Numbered from the stretch's first letter, positions 51,726 through 62,301 are shown. The stretch: DNA of 64,000 bases from Meridianimarinicoccus roseus (GCF_003172915.1 NZ_QGKU01000048.1:248001-312000), one strand, 5' to 3'. Made by a program: numbers and translations. The notes: generated by a model not told the origin, from the sequence alone.

Positions 51726-53866
51726 CCGACTTCGACCGGATCGTCGTGGTGGACTGGTCGGCGCGGTCGGCCCCGTCGCCTGTGCGCCCCGCCGCGGACG
51801 CGATCTGGATCGCCGAAGCAGGCGCGGACGGCAGCCTGAGCACCGCTTATCACCGCACCCGCAGCGCCGCGATGGCCGCTCTGACCGCCCGCCTCGCGGC
51901 TTGCCGCGCCGTGGGTGAGAGGGTGCTGGCGGGCTTCGATTTCCCGTTCGGCTACCCTGCGGGTTTCGCCCGTGCGGTGACTGGCGGCGACGACCCGCTG
52001 GCGCTTTGGGACGCGCTCGCGGACCGCATCGTCGACGGGCCGGACAACGCGAACAACCGTTTCGAGGTGGCAGCGGCGCTGAACGCGCTGCTGCCCGGCA
52101 CAGGGCCGTTCTGGGGTCGGCCGGTGCGGCCCGACGTGCCGGGCCTGCCCGCGCGCGGTACCGCGCGGCAGGGCCACGGCCTGCCCGAACGGCGTGCGGT
52201 GGAGGTGCGGCTGCGCACCGCCCAGCCGTGCTGGAAGCTCTATACCACCGGGTCGGTCGGCAGTCAGGCGTTGCTGGGTCTGCCGCATCTCGCGCGGCTG
52301 CGCGCACGCTTCGGCGCGGATCTTGCGGTCTGGCCGTTCCAATCAGCGGACGCCGCGTTGGTTTTGGCCGAGGTTTATCCATCCCTGCTGAACGAAGCTG
52401 TGCGGGCCGAATTGGCGACGGCCACCGCCCCGCCGGTCAAGGACGCGGCGCAGGTCCGCGTGCTGGCGCGCGCGCTGATGACCGCGCAACGCGATGGCAC
52501 GTTGGCGGCCATGCTGGACGCGGTGCCGGACGGCCCGCCGCAAAGGGAGGAAGGCTGGATCCTGGGTGCGGGAGCCGAGGCATCGCTGCGCGCTGCCGCC
52601 GCGCCGGGGCTGGTGCCGCCGCGCCTGTCGAACGACTGCTTTGCGCTGCCGCAGGGGGTGGACTGGACTCCGGTGGATGATGCGCTGGCGCTGCTGCGCG
52701 ACCGGCTGCGCCCGGTGGTCCCGCAACTGACCTGTGCCACCGTGGACGCGCTTGGCAGGGTTCTGGCCGAAGATGCGACCGCGGCCCGGTCGAACCCGCC
52801 GGGCGCCAATTCTGCGGTGGACGGTTACGGCTTCGCGGCAGCCGCCACCGGTGCTGGCCGGCAGGTGCTGCCATTGGTGTCCGGGCGCGCGGCGGCGGGG
52901 GCAGCCTATCGTGGCCGGGTTCCGGACGGGCACGCGGTGCGCATCCTGACGGGGGCGCTGGTGCCCGATGGCGTCGACACCGTCGTGCTTCAGGAGGACG
53001 TGGCGGTGCGGGACGGGCAGATCGCCTTCGACGGCCCGGTCAAGCCCGGCGCCAACACCCGCCGCGCGGGCGAGGATGTGGAACGCGGCGCGCTGGCGCT
53101 GCCCGCGGGCCGGGTGCTGACGGCCGCCGATCTCGCGCTGCTGTCGGCGCTGGGGCTGGCGGAGCTTGCTGTCTTCGCACGGCTGCGCGTAGGCGTACTG
53201 TCCACCGGCGACGAGCTGGTCGCCGCGGGCAGCGCCGCGGGACCGGACCGGACCTATGACGCGAACCGCCCGATGCTGCTGGCGCTGGCGGCGCGCTGGG
53301 GCCATGCGCCAGTGGATCTTGGCCATGTTGGCGACGACCGCGCGGCCCTGCGCGCCGTGCTGGATGGAGCCGCCGCGCGGGCCGACGTGATCCTGACCTC
53401 GGGCGGCGCTTCCGCCGGGGACGAGGACCACGTTTCGGCCCTGCTGAAAAGCGAGGGCGCGCTGGATAGCTGGCGTATCGCGGTCAAGCCGGGCCGCCCT
53501 CTGGCACTGGGCATGTGGCACGGCGTTCCGGTGATCGGCCTGCCGGGCAATCCGGTCGCCGCCTTCGTGTGCACGCTGGTCTTCGCTCGCCCGGCGCTGG
53601 CGCGCCTGTCCGGCGCCGACTGGAGCGTGCCGCGCGGCTTCACGGTGCCGGCCGCCTTTTCCAAGTCCAAGAAGCCGGGTCGGCGCGAATACCTGCGCGC
53701 CCGCCTTTCGCCCGACGGGGCGGCTGAGGTCTTCGCCTCAGAAGGGTCGGGCCGGATTTCCGGGCTCAGCTGGGCGGAGGGACTGGTCGAACTTGGCGAC
53801 GGTGCGCAGCGGATCGCGCCGGGAGATCCCGTGCGGTACCTGCCGTTCGGGGCATTCGGGCTCTGA
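51722..53866 (+). CDS. moeA: Fusion of an RNase H-fold-like domain with molybdopterin molybdotransferase MoeA
   Basis: A protein of 714 residues. The C-terminal ~390 residues are MoeA, which inserts molybdate into adenylylated molybdopterin: PPGANSAVDGYGFA, LTGALVPDGVDTVV, STGDELV, TSGGASAGDEDHV and VIGLPGNPVAAFVCTL. The N-terminal ~310 residues are a separate domain: RIVVVDWSARSAPSP with Asp11, AGFDFPFGYPAGF, DNANNRFEVAAALN, and CWKLYTTGSVGSQALLGLP. The early VVDWS and later FDFPFGYP recall DUF429/RNase H-like folds; its job is unknown, but fusion and operon tie it to molybdenum cofactor synthesis. The GTG start overlaps the mobB stop by four bases. Confidence 0.9.
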   Translation: MTDFDRIVVVDWSARSAPSPVRPAADAIWIAEAGADGSLSTAYHRTRSAAMAALTARLAACRAVGERVLAGFDFPFGYPAGFARAVTGGDDPLALWDALADRIVDGPDNANNRFEVAAALNALLPGTGPFWGRPVRPDVPGLPARGTARQGHGLPERRAVEVRLRTAQPCWKLYTTGSVGSQALLGLPHLARLRARFGADLAVWPFQSADAALVLAEVYPSLLNEAVRAELATATAPPVKDAAQVRVLARALMTAQRDGTLAAMLDAVPDGPPQREEGWILGAGAEASLRAAAAPGLVPPRLSNDCFALPQGVDWTPVDDALALLRDRLRPVVPQLTCATVDALGRVLAEDATAARSNPPGANSAVDGYGFAAAATGAGRQVLPLVSGRAAAGAAYRGRVPDGHAVRILTGALVPDGVDTVVLQEDVAVRDGQIAFDGPVKPGANTRRAGEDVERGALALPAGRVLTAADLALLSALGLAELAVFARLRVGVLSTGDELVAAGSAAGPDRTYDANRPMLLALAARWGHAPVDLGHVGDDRAALRAVLDGAAARADVILTSGGASAGDEDHVSALLKSEGALDSWRIAVKPGRPLALGMWHGVPVIGLPGNPVAAFVCTLVFARPALARLSGADWSVPRGFTVPAAFSKSKKPGRREYLRARLSPDGAAEVFASEGSGRISGLSWAEGLVELGDGAQRIAPGDPVRYLPFGAFGL

Positions 53867-53995
53867 GCCGGGCGCAGGCGCGGCCCCGCGGCGACAATTC
53901 CGCACCTTCAGGGGGGCGGGGCTTGCCCTTGCGCTGCGCCGCCGCGAAAACTGGTCCCGGCGGGCGAGGCATCGCAATGCAGAGGTAGGATCAGC

Positions 53996-55678
53996 GTGAA
54001 GCCGGAACGGCAGACCTGGGTGGGCGAACAGATCGGTGCGTTGCGCGACCTGTTCGTCGGCGCGCTGCGCACCGTGAGGCGGCGCGGCCCGGACCGGGTG
54101 CAGTTCTGGTTCATTGCGCTGGTGATCGGCACGGCTGCGGGCGCCGCCGCGATGTTCTTCCGCAAGGCGATTTCGGCGCTGCAGAACCAGCTTTACGGCA
54201 CGACCGACGTGTCGCTTGCCACCGTCGCGGGCGAATTGCCCTGGTGGTGGGTGCTGATCCTACCGATCTTCGGCGGGCTGTTGGTGGGTGCAGTGCTGCA
54301 CCATTTCACCCCGGACGGGCGCGTCCGGTCGGTCGCCGACGTGATCGAGGGCGCGGCGATGCAGGACGGACGGGTGGAAACGCGCGCCGGGCTGGCGTCG
54401 GCGGCCGCGTCGCTGATCACGCTCTCCACCGGCGGGTCCAGCGGCCGGGAAGGTCCAGTCGTGCACATCGCCGGGGTGATTTCCACATGGGTCAGCGCGC
54501 GACTGCACGCGGACGGCATCACCGGGCGCGATCTGCTGGGCTGTGCCGTGGCCGGGGCGGTGTCGGCGTCGTTCAACGCGCCGATCGCGGGCGCGCTGTT
54601 CGCGCTGGAGGTGGTTCTGCGCCACTTCGCCGTGCATGCCTTCGCGCCCATCGCCATCGCCGCTGTGGCCGGCACGGTCATCAACCGCATCGAATACGGT
54701 GGGGTTACGGAATTTGTCCTGCCGGAACCCGGCTCGCTTGCGTTCTTCGTGGAACTGCCGGCTTTCGTGATCCTAGGCATCGTCTGCGGGCTGGTTGCGG
54801 CGGCGCTGATGCGGCTGGTGTTCTGGTCCGAGGATCTCGCCAGCCTTGTGACGCGGGCCGCACGGATGCCGCGCTGGCTGCGTCCGGCGGTCGCCGGCGC
54901 GTTGCTGGGCGCGCTGGCGATCTGGTTTCCCCACATCATCGGCGTGGGCTACGAGACGACGGCGGCGGCGCTGACCGGGCAATTGCTGTTCCACGAGGCG
55001 GTGGTCTTCGCCGTGCTGAAATGCATCGCTGTGGCGATCACCTTCGCGGGGCGGATGGGCGGCGGGATCTTCTCGCCCTCTTTGATGATGGGCGCGCTGA
55101 CAGGACTGGCCTTCGGCATCGTCGCCACGGCGATCTTCCCGCAGGTGTCCGGGTCAGAAACGATCTATGCGCTGGCTGGGATGGGCGCGGTTGCCGCGGC
55201 GGTGCTGGGCGCGCCGATCTCGACCACGCTGATCGTGTTCGAACTGACCGGGGACTGGCAGACCGGCATCGCGGTGATGACCGCGGTTTCGCTGTCCACC
55301 GCGCTGGCAAGCCGGATGGTAGAGCGGTCCTTCTTCCTGACGCAGCTCGAACGGCGCGGCGTGCATCTGGCCAAGGGTCCGCAGCAATACCTGCTGGCGA
55401 TGCACAGGGTGGGGACCGTCATGGCGGGCCCGAAACACCCCGACTATCCGGGCGAGGACGCCGCGCGGGCCTTGCACGCGGCGGGCATGTCCGTGCAGCG
55501 CACGGCCACGCTGGAAGAGGCCATGCCACTGTTCGCAAAGTCGGAAACCCACTGCATCGCGGTGATGGAATGGGCTGCGGACGGCACACCGGAGCTTGCG
55601 GGCGTGCTGTTCGAACTTGATGCGCTGCGCGCCTACAACAGGGCGCTGGCGGCGACGGCGGCGGAGGAACACTCCTGA
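53996..55678 (+). CDS. CLC-type chloride channel/transporter
   Basis: Inner-membrane chloride transporter of 560 residues. The CLC filter motifs are present: GGSSGREGPVVHIAG, where the Glu of GREGP is the gating glutamate of exchangers, and GRMGGGIFSPSLMMG. The C-terminal ~100 residues after the last helix contain a single degenerate CBS-like stretch (SVQRTATLEEAMPLF; HCIAVMEW) instead of a CBS pair. The start is a GTG after AGGTAGGA. It lies 129 bases after moeA, so a separate transcript is likely. Confidence 0.93.
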   Translation: MKPERQTWVGEQIGALRDLFVGALRTVRRRGPDRVQFWFIALVIGTAAGAAAMFFRKAISALQNQLYGTTDVSLATVAGELPWWWVLILPIFGGLLVGAVLHHFTPDGRVRSVADVIEGAAMQDGRVETRAGLASAAASLITLSTGGSSGREGPVVHIAGVISTWVSARLHADGITGRDLLGCAVAGAVSASFNAPIAGALFALEVVLRHFAVHAFAPIAIAAVAGTVINRIEYGGVTEFVLPEPGSLAFFVELPAFVILGIVCGLVAAALMRLVFWSEDLASLVTRAARMPRWLRPAVAGALLGALAIWFPHIIGVGYETTAAALTGQLLFHEAVVFAVLKCIAVAITFAGRMGGGIFSPSLMMGALTGLAFGIVATAIFPQVSGSETIYALAGMGAVAAAVLGAPISTTLIVFELTGDWQTGIAVMTAVSLSTALASRMVERSFFLTQLERRGVHLAKGPQQYLLAMHRVGTVMAGPKHPDYPGEDAARALHAAGMSVQRTATLEEAMPLFAKSETHCIAVMEWAADGTPELAGVLFELDALRAYNRALAATAAEEHS

Positions 55679-55697
55679 CCCGGCCGGGGGGCCGGGT
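55678..55697. terminator. GC-rich hairpin between the CLC gene and DUF427 gene
   Basis: ACCCGGCC-GGGG-GGCCGGGT: a perfect 8-bp stem immediately after the CLC stop codon. There is no T-tract on either strand, so termination is possible but not assured. Confidence 0.4.
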
Positions 55698-55717
55698 GGG
55701 AAAGTGGGGGGCGCGCG

Positions 55718-56059
55718 TTACTGCAGTTCGACGTTCACCTCGTCGCCGTAGAAGGCGAGGTGGCCCGCGATCTCTTCAAGGCCGGCATTCGGCGTCTCGT
55801 AGGACCACGCGACATTTTCCAGCACCATCGACTTTGTATCGATCGAATAGTAGCTGGCGACGCCCTTGTGCGGGCAAGTCGTTGTTTTGTCTGTTTTGTC
55901 GAAGAACGCCATCGCCATGTCGGCACGCGGAATATAGATCACCGGCGGCAGGCTGCCTTCGGTCAGTTCCAGCGCGTTCTCGGTTTCGCCATAGACTGCG
56001 CCGCGCGCGAAGATGACATATTTGCCGGGGGCCTTGCGGATCGTGATGTGGTCGCTCAT
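55718..56059 (-). CDS. DUF427 domain-containing protein (second of two)
   Basis: A single-domain DUF427 protein of 113 residues: [51 protein letters not shown] and [26 protein letters not shown] (two motifs). The CPHKG...YY pattern is the family hallmark. Fold known, activity not. The region just upstream carries four tandem 11-bp repeats. Confidence 0.92.
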   Translation of the reverse strand: MSDHITIRKAPGKYVIFARGAVYGETENALELTEGSLPPVIYIPRADMAMAFFDKTDKTTTCPHKGVASYYSIDTKSMVLENVAWSYETPNAGLEEIAGHLAFYGDEVNVELQ

Positions 56060-56091
56060 GGGGTCATGGTCCTGATACTGCTGAATTTACC

Positions 56092-56135
56092 GTGTAGGAA
56101 ACCTGTAGGAGTCCTGTAGGGGTCGCGTAGGTGTC
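56092..56135. repeat. Four tandem 11-bp repeats upstream of the DUF427 gene
   Basis: Consecutive units GTGTAGGAAAC, CTGTAGGAGTC, CTGTAGGGGTC and GCGTAGGTGTC (56092, 56103, 56114, 56125), sharing TAGG with a C at position 11. They lie 33-76 bases upstream of the DUF427 ATG, in its promoter region. A period of 11 bp puts each copy on the same helix face, as in iterated protein-binding sites. Chance slippage is the alternative. Confidence 0.7.
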
Positions 56136-56191
56136 CGGCGCTGCCCGGTGCGGGCAGATACCGGCCCGGTCCGGCCATGGGGCCGCCGGTG

Positions 56192-58036
56192 TCATGTCGG
56201 CGCAGCCCGCGTGGGCCCGGTGCCAAGTGGCGCGGTCGCCGCCACGAGCCAGTCGCGCGCGGCGGGACTGACCAGCCCTTCGAGCCTGCGCCGGGTTTCG
56301 GCGTGATAGGCATCGAGCCACGCGGTTTCGGCCGAATCGAGCGTGCCGACGTCGAGTGCGCGCCGGTCGATCGGCACATGGGTCAGAGTACGCAGGCACA
56401 GCATCTTGCGCGCCGGGTCGCCGCCGGGCAGCGCGGGGGCCGGTTCGACCGCCACAAGGTTCTCGATCCGGATGCCGAAGGCATCTTCGCGGTAATAGCC
56501 CGGTTCGTTCGACACGATCATTCCGGGGCGCAGCGGTTCGGCCCCGGCGCGCGAAATGCGCTGCGGGCCTTCATGCACCGACAGGAAGCTGCCGACGCCG
56601 TGGCCGGTGCCGTGGTCGTAATCCTGCCCCGCCAGCCAGAGGGGAAAGCGCGCCAGCGCATCCAGATCGCGCCCCGCCACGCCGTCGGGAAACCGCGCGC
56701 GGCTGACCGCGATCATGCCCTTGAGAACGCGGGTGAAGGCGGCGCGCGCCTCGGACCCGACGTCGCCCACGGCGATGGTTCGGGTGATGTCGGTGGTGCC
56801 ATCGTCATACTGCCCGCCGCTGTCGATCAGCAGCAGATCGCCCGGCGCCACGGCCCGATTGGTCCCTTCGGTGACGCGGTAATGCACGATGGCGCCGTGC
56901 GGGCCGGTCCCGGCGATGGTGTCGAAGGCGATGTCGCGCAGGCAGCCGGTCGCCGCGCGAAACCCTTCAAGCGCGCGCACGCAGTCGATTTCGGTCAAAG
57001 TCTCGTCCGGCAGGTTGGCGGTGCGTCTGTCCAGCCAGCACAGGAATTCGACCATCGCCGCGCCGTCGCGCAGATGCGCAGCGTCGGCCCCGGCCAGTTC
57101 GGCGGCCGTCTTGCACGCCTTTGGCAGCAGGCATGGATCGCGCCCTGCAACCGGTGTCGCCGTGCCTTGCGCCAGGTCCATCTGCACAGCAAGTGGGGCG
57201 CTGTCACGGTCAAGCCGCACAGTGCCCGTCTGCGCGCGCAGCGCGGGGCTGAAGGCCGCGGCGGGCTGCACTGTCACCTCGGGGCCGAGATGCGCGGCCA
57301 GCCCGTTCAGCTTGGCGGGGTCGGTAAAAAGGTCCACCCGGCCATCCGCGTGCAACAGCGCGAAGGCCTGCACGATGGGGATGCGGGGAATGTCGCCGCC
57401 GCGGATGTTGAGCAGCCACGCGATGCTGTCGGGCTGGGTCAGCACGGCGGCGTCATGCCCGGCCTCGGACAGCGCGGCGGCCAGATCGGCCCGCTTGGCA
57501 GAGGCGGCGCGCCCGGCCAGCGCGTCGGGCTGCGCGCGGGCCGCAGCGACCGGCGGAGCGGGCCGGTCGGGCCAGACCGCGTCCACCAGATTGGCCTGTT
57601 CCAGCAGCGTGATGCCGCTGCCGGCAAGGTCCTTGCGCAGGCCCTCGATCTCGGTGACGGTGTGCAGCCACGGGTCGAAGGCGATGACCGCATCGTCAGA
57701 CGCTGCCTCGCGCAGCCATGCCGCGAGCCGGGTGTCGGGCCAGGGCACGATGTCGAAGGCCAACGCGTCGGTCTGCGCGCGGGCCTGCACCCGGTAGCGT
57801 CCGTCAACGAACAACCCGGCCCGGTCCGGCAGCACGGCGCAGAAACCGGCCGAGCCGGTGAAGCCGGTCAGCCATGCCAGCCGTGCGTCGCAATCGGCCA
57901 CGTATTCGCCCTGGTGGGCATCGGCGCGGGGCACGAGGAAGCCGTTCACGCCCACGCGGGCCATTTCGGCGCGCAGGGCCGCAAGGCGGGGTGGCCCGGC
58001 ATCGGGCCGGGTCGGGGCATCGAACGTCTGGAACAT
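56192..58036 (-). CDS. Xaa-Pro aminopeptidase (aminopeptidase P family, long form)
   Basis: Cytosolic metallopeptidase that removes N-terminal residues preceding proline. At 614 residues it has the long three-domain plan: two creatinase-like N-terminal domains (SRADAHQGEYV-like region reading PRADAHQGEYV; GRYRVQA) and the pita-bread catalytic domain with metal ligands in LLIDSGGQYDDGTTDITRT, HGTGHGVGSFL, SNEPGYY and GIRIENL. A C-terminal extension of ~60 residues is normal for this group. It stands alone after cobT. Confidence 0.95.
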   Translation of the reverse strand: MFQTFDAPTRPDAGPPRLAALRAEMARVGVNGFLVPRADAHQGEYVADCDARLAWLTGFTGSAGFCAVLPDRAGLFVDGRYRVQARAQTDALAFDIVPWPDTRLAAWLREAASDDAVIAFDPWLHTVTEIEGLRKDLAGSGITLLEQANLVDAVWPDRPAPPVAAARAQPDALAGRAASAKRADLAAALSEAGHDAAVLTQPDSIAWLLNIRGGDIPRIPIVQAFALLHADGRVDLFTDPAKLNGLAAHLGPEVTVQPAAAFSPALRAQTGTVRLDRDSAPLAVQMDLAQGTATPVAGRDPCLLPKACKTAAELAGADAAHLRDGAAMVEFLCWLDRRTANLPDETLTEIDCVRALEGFRAATGCLRDIAFDTIAGTGPHGAIVHYRVTEGTNRAVAPGDLLLIDSGGQYDDGTTDITRTIAVGDVGSEARAAFTRVLKGMIAVSRARFPDGVAGRDLDALARFPLWLAGQDYDHGTGHGVGSFLSVHEGPQRISRAGAEPLRPGMIVSNEPGYYREDAFGIRIENLVAVEPAPALPGGDPARKMLCLRTLTHVPIDRRALDVGTLDSAETAWLDAYHAETRRRLEGLVSPAARDWLVAATAPLGTGPTRAAPT

Positions 58037-58164
58037 GGGGCGGGCCGCGTGTTGCCGCCGGGACCGGTCCCGGCGCGCACAGTTAGCCGTGTCCGCACCG
58101 GGGTGACAACCCCCGCAGGGACCGCGCCCCGGAGCGCCGGGCGCGACGGTGATCGCGGGCCGGG

Positions 58165-60057
58165 TCAGCCCGCGCGGCGCATCGGGCCGGCGTTGCGCAG
58201 GCCGAGTGTGCGGGCCCGCGCGCGCGGGTCGCTGTCGAAGAGGCCCGCCAGCTGTTCGGTCATCGCGCCGGCAAGCTGTTCGACATCGGTGATGGTCACG
58301 GCGCGGTTGTAGTAGCGCGTCACGTCATGGCCGATCCCGATGGCGATCAGTTCGACCTGGCGGCGTTTCTCGACCATCGCGATCACGTCGCGCAGGTGCT
58401 TTTCAAGGTAGTTTGCCGGGTTCACCGACAGGGTGCTGTCATCGACGGGGGCGCCGTCCGAGATCACCATCAGGATCTTGCGCGCCTCGGGCCTGCCGGT
58501 CATTCGGCGGTGCGCCCATTCCAGCGCCTCGCCATCGATGTTTTCCTTCAGCAACCCCTCCTTCATCATCAGCCCGAGATTGGGGCGGGTGCGGCGCCAG
58601 GGGGCGTCGGCGGACTTGTAGATGATGTGGCGCAGGTCGTTCAGGCGGCCGGGCTGCTGCGGGCGGCCCGCGTTCAGCCATGCCTCGCGGGATTGGCCGC
58701 CCTTCCAGGCGCGGGTGGTGAAGCCGAGGATTTCGACCTTCACATCGCACCGTTCCAGCGTGCGGGCGAGCACGTCGGCGCAGATCGCGGCGATAGAGAT
58801 GGGGCGCCCCCGCATCGAGCCGGAGTTGTCGAGCAGCAGGGTGACCACGGTGTCGCGGAACTCCATGTCCTTTTCGACCTTGAAGCTGAGCGGTGTGGTG
58901 GGGTTGGCGACCACACGGGCGAGGCGACCCGCGTCAAGGATGCCTTCCTCGCGGTCAAATTCCCAGCTTCGGTTCTGCTTGGCCTGCAGGCGGCGTTGCA
59001 GTTTGTTGGCCAGCCGCGACACGGCGCCCTTCAGCGGTTCGAGTTGCTGGTCGAGATAGGCGCGCAGGCGTTCAAGCTCGATCGGTTCGGCGAGATCCTC
59101 TGCGCGGATCTCCTCGTCGTGCTCGGTGGTGTAGACGGTGTAGTTGACATCGGCCTCGGACACCGGCGGGGGCGGGGGCGGATCGAGCGGCGCGTCGCCG
59201 TCGGGCATCTCCTGCTCGTCGGCGTTCTCAGCGTCGGCCATCTCGTCCATGCTGACTTGGGCGTCGGCGGCGTCCTGCGTGTCGTCCTGCGACTGCTCCG
59301 GCGCGGCCTCGTCGTTCTGGTCGGGATCGTCTTCGTCCGGCGGAGTGGTGTCGGGGTTGTCGTCCTGGTCGTCGGCGGAGGCCTCGTCCTCGGTGTCGTC
59401 CTCGCTGTCGTCGGGGTCTTCGCCAAGCTGGTCGCCGTAGCCGAGATCCTCGATCATCTGGCGGGCGAACTTGGCGAAGGCGGTCTGGTCGCGCAGGCAC
59501 CCTTCGAGCCCTTCGAGCGTGCCGCCGGCCTCGCTTTCGATATGCTCGCGCCAGAGTTTCATGACGTTGTCGGCGCCTTCGGGCAGGCCGCGACCGGTGG
59601 CCAGATGGCGCACGAGATAACCCGCAGCGACCGACAACGGCGCGCCCGAGGCTTCCTCGATCTGGGCATAGCCGCGGCGGTCGGCCTCGACTGCGATCTT
59701 GGCGTCGATATTACCGGCGGTGCCGGGCATGGCGCGGGCGCCCACCGCTTCGCAGCGGGCGGTTTCCAGCGCGTCGTAAATGTCACGCGCCATCTGGCCC
59801 TGCGGCACGTAGCGAGCATGTGTCGCCTCGTTGTGGAAGCGGCGGCGCAGGGCGTAGGCATCTGCGGTGCCTCTTGCCAGCAGCACCTCGGCCTGGGTCA
59901 TGCGGCGGCTGACCTGGGGCAGGCGGACGCTGTCGTTGGTCATGCCCGGCGGATCGACCGAATAGCTGATCGCCATGTCGGGATCGTTGGCCAGGACGCG
60001 CGTCGCCTCGGCCAGGGCCTTCTTGAACGGTTCCGAGGGATTGTCTGACTGTGCCAT
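58165..60057 (-). CDS. cobT: Aerobic cobaltochelatase subunit CobT
   Basis: Subunit of the CobNST complex that inserts cobalt into hydrogenobyrinic a,c-diamide in aerobic cobalamin synthesis. At 630 residues: an N-terminal helical domain, a very acidic low-complexity middle (about residues 215-300, rich in Asp/Glu/Gln), and a C-terminal VWA domain with the MIDAS motif [12 protein letters not shown] and later [11 protein letters not shown]. The ATG of [15 protein letters not shown] was chosen. CobS lies 2.2 kb upstream on the same strand, with two genes in between. The B12 made would serve MetH in this window. Confidence 0.97.
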   Translation of the reverse strand: MAQSDNPSEPFKKALAEATRVLANDPDMAISYSVDPPGMTNDSVRLPQVSRRMTQAEVLLARGTADAYALRRRFHNEATHARYVPQGQMARDIYDALETARCEAVGARAMPGTAGNIDAKIAVEADRRGYAQIEEASGAPLSVAAGYLVRHLATGRGLPEGADNVMKLWREHIESEAGGTLEGLEGCLRDQTAFAKFARQMIEDLGYGDQLGEDPDDSEDDTEDEASADDQDDNPDTTPPDEDDPDQNDEAAPEQSQDDTQDAADAQVSMDEMADAENADEQEMPDGDAPLDPPPPPPVSEADVNYTVYTTEHDEEIRAEDLAEPIELERLRAYLDQQLEPLKGAVSRLANKLQRRLQAKQNRSWEFDREEGILDAGRLARVVANPTTPLSFKVEKDMEFRDTVVTLLLDNSGSMRGRPISIAAICADVLARTLERCDVKVEILGFTTRAWKGGQSREAWLNAGRPQQPGRLNDLRHIIYKSADAPWRRTRPNLGLMMKEGLLKENIDGEALEWAHRRMTGRPEARKILMVISDGAPVDDSTLSVNPANYLEKHLRDVIAMVEKRRQVELIAIGIGHDVTRYYNRAVTITDVEQLAGAMTEQLAGLFDSDPRARARTLGLRNAGPMRRAG

Positions 60058-60190
60058 GCGCGACTTTCTCGTGTCCTTGGGCGTGCAGGGCCCGCGACCG
60101 GGCAGCACCACGCAGCCGCGGCTGCCCTGCACGGCTCTTATATGGCGCGTTTGGCCGGGCTTGGCCAGTGCCGCCCGGGCAGTCGGTGGC

Positions 60191-61750
60191 CTAGCCGGGC
60201 GTGTCCCACGGGCGCGGGGCGTCGCGCAGCGCGTGCCAAAGCTTGCGCGCCCCCGCCCAGTCCGCTTCGGCGCGCACGCTGCGCGAGCCGAGGATCCAGC
60301 CCACGGCGCGCTGCGCCTGCGGATCGTCGCCACCGGGCGCATCGGCACCGGTCAACATCTCCTGCGCCATCGCGAGGTCGTTCAGTTCGCCGAAGAGGTC
60401 CTGCAGGGTGCGCAGCCGCTTGGTGAAAGTCTTGGTCGCCCCGGCGGGCAGAACGGGCGCGAGAAACTCGACCGCGTAGCGCAGTCCTTTCAGCGCCTTG
60501 CGCAGATCGTGGCGCGCCTCGATGTCGAGATGGTCGATGCCTCGCGCACGCTTGGCCGCGCGCTTCCAGTGCCGGTCCAGCGCCGCAGTTGCGATCGCGG
60601 ACAGCGGTTGCGCGAGCTGCGCGCTCTGGCCGAAATCGGCGAGGTCCAGCCAACCCCGCGCCTCGGTGAAGCGGGCAAGGTCCAGCAGAAACGCCTGTGC
60701 CCGCGCACCCGTCAATGCCCCGCGCAACGACAGGCGCTGCGCGTCGGCGCGGGCTGTCAGGTGAGCGGCCAGACGTTGGAAACCCGGCTCCATCGGGTGT
60801 GCGGTGGCTTCGGGGGCCAGCAGGTCCTGCACCGTCACGTCAAGATCGCGCACCGCCCCGGCCTCGTGTGCAAGCCACCGCGCCTCGGCCTTCAGGTGCG
60901 CGCAGGCCGGGCCATCCAGGACGACGCCGAACACGTCGAACGCGGCGCGCAAGCGGCGCAGGCCGATCCGCAGCTGGTGCGGCCCTTCGGGCGCGTCGCT
61001 GACCTGCACGAAATCGGCATTGCGGGCGATTTGGTCGAAGCATTCGCGCAACACGTCGCGCGCCGCCGACTCGGCGGTCTGATGCGCTTGCAACGGCACA
61101 GGGTTCGCCTTGCGCAGCGCGGGCCGGTCCACAGCATCGTGCCCGTCGGCCAGCGCGAAGGCGCGCGCGGCCTTGGACCGGCGCGACAGCCGAAGCCCGC
61201 CTTCGGGCAGGATCTGCCGGGCAAGATCGTAGACCGCCGGGACCGTCCCGCCTTTCAGTTCGATCTCCAGTTCCGTGAGGGGGGCAGAGCGGCCGCCGCC
61301 GCGCAGCGTGCCGCGGTCCACCGCGATTTCCGCCGCGCCGCCGCCCGGCAGGGACACGGTTGCGCTGTGGCGGCGCATTTCGGTTTCGACCCGCGCGGCG
61401 AGCGGCGCGCCCGCTGTCAGCGCCTGCACCTGCTCGCGCAGACCGTCGTGCGGGATGGCCGCCACATCGAGCGCGCCGTCCGGGCGCGGCGTTTCGGATT
61501 CCAGCGTCGTCTGGATGCCGCCGTGATGGCTGATCGCGCCCTTGGCTGTCTGCACGCAGCCAAGGCCGTCATGTCGCAGCCGCAGGGCGATCCCGGCGCC
61601 GCGCAGCGCACCGGATTCGGTGTCGTGATAGGCCGACCGAAGCTGGCGCGTTTCGGGCCGGGCGTGCAGGCCCTGAAGCGTGGGAAGCAGCGCGTCGAGC
61701 GCGTCGGCCTGTTCCTCGGTCAAAAGGAATTTCAACTCGATCTCTTTCAT
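60191..61750 (-). CDS. CYTH-CHAD domain protein (triphosphatase-like)
   Basis: A protein of 519 residues. The N-terminal ~200 residues are a CYTH triphosphate tunnel domain with the ExExK signature at its very start ([10 protein letters not shown]), suggesting inorganic triphosphatase activity. The C-terminal ~290 residues are a CHAD helical domain with conserved His/Arg repeats ([35 protein letters not shown]), which binds polyphosphate. The ATG was chosen because the ExExK motif should be N-terminal. It sits between cobS and cobT; a functional link to cobalamin is not evident. Confidence 0.92.
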   Translation of the reverse strand: MKEIELKFLLTEEQADALDALLPTLQGLHARPETRQLRSAYHDTESGALRGAGIALRLRHDGLGCVQTAKGAISHHGGIQTTLESETPRPDGALDVAAIPHDGLREQVQALTAGAPLAARVETEMRRHSATVSLPGGGAAEIAVDRGTLRGGGRSAPLTELEIELKGGTVPAVYDLARQILPEGGLRLSRRSKAARAFALADGHDAVDRPALRKANPVPLQAHQTAESAARDVLRECFDQIARNADFVQVSDAPEGPHQLRIGLRRLRAAFDVFGVVLDGPACAHLKAEARWLAHEAGAVRDLDVTVQDLLAPEATAHPMEPGFQRLAAHLTARADAQRLSLRGALTGARAQAFLLDLARFTEARGWLDLADFGQSAQLAQPLSAIATAALDRHWKRAAKRARGIDHLDIEARHDLRKALKGLRYAVEFLAPVLPAGATKTFTKRLRTLQDLFGELNDLAMAQEMLTGADAPGGDDPQAQRAVGWILGSRSVRAEADWAGARKLWHALRDAPRPWDTPG

Positions 61751-61889
61751 GGACCCGAGATATTCCTGTTGCGCGATGGCGGCAATCCAAGATGCCGTGT
61801 TCTGGTCGCAACGGGGGCCCTTGCGTCGCGGCGCTTTGGGCCTCACGCGACCCATGCTAACCTGACACGAAGCGTTCGGGGAGGGGCCT

Positions 61890-62252
61890 ATGGATTATGT
61901 TGACGGGTTCGTGGCGGCAGTGCCTTTGACCGCCAAGGCGGCCTTCATCGCCCATGCGGAAGCAGCGGCGGTGGTGTTCCTCGAACACGGTGCGCTGTCG
62001 GTGCGCGAATGCTGGGCCGACGACGTGCCGCCGGGCGAGGTTACGTCCTTTCCGCTGGCGGTGCAGTGCCGCGATGACGAGGCAGTCGTCTTTTCCTGGG
62101 TGACATGGCCCGACCGCGCCACCCGCGATGCAGGCTGGGCCGCGGTGATGGCGGATCCGCGCATGAGTGCCGAGGAGAACCCGATGCCGTTTGACGGCAA
62201 GCGCATGATCTATGGCGGGTTCACCCAGATCGTAGGCGCCGGCCCCGGCTGA
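61890..62252 (+). CDS. DUF1428 domain-containing protein
   Basis: A small conserved protein of 120 residues of the YbaA/DUF1428 type with a ferredoxin-like fold: MDYVDGFVAAVPLTAKAAF, CWADDVPPGEVTSFPLAVQ, FSWVTWPDRATRDAGWAAV and FDGKRMIYGGFTQI. Function unknown. GGGGAGGGG precedes the ATG. It is the only plus-strand gene in the cob region and interrupts cobS and the CYTH-CHAD gene. Confidence 0.93.
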   Translation: MDYVDGFVAAVPLTAKAAFIAHAEAAAVVFLEHGALSVRECWADDVPPGEVTSFPLAVQCRDDEAVVFSWVTWPDRATRDAGWAAVMADPRMSAEENPMPFDGKRMIYGGFTQIVGAGPG

Positions 62253-62301
62253 TCGGCGCCGCCGGGCCGCATCGATGTGACGCGGCGCTGTTTGGGACAG
62301 G

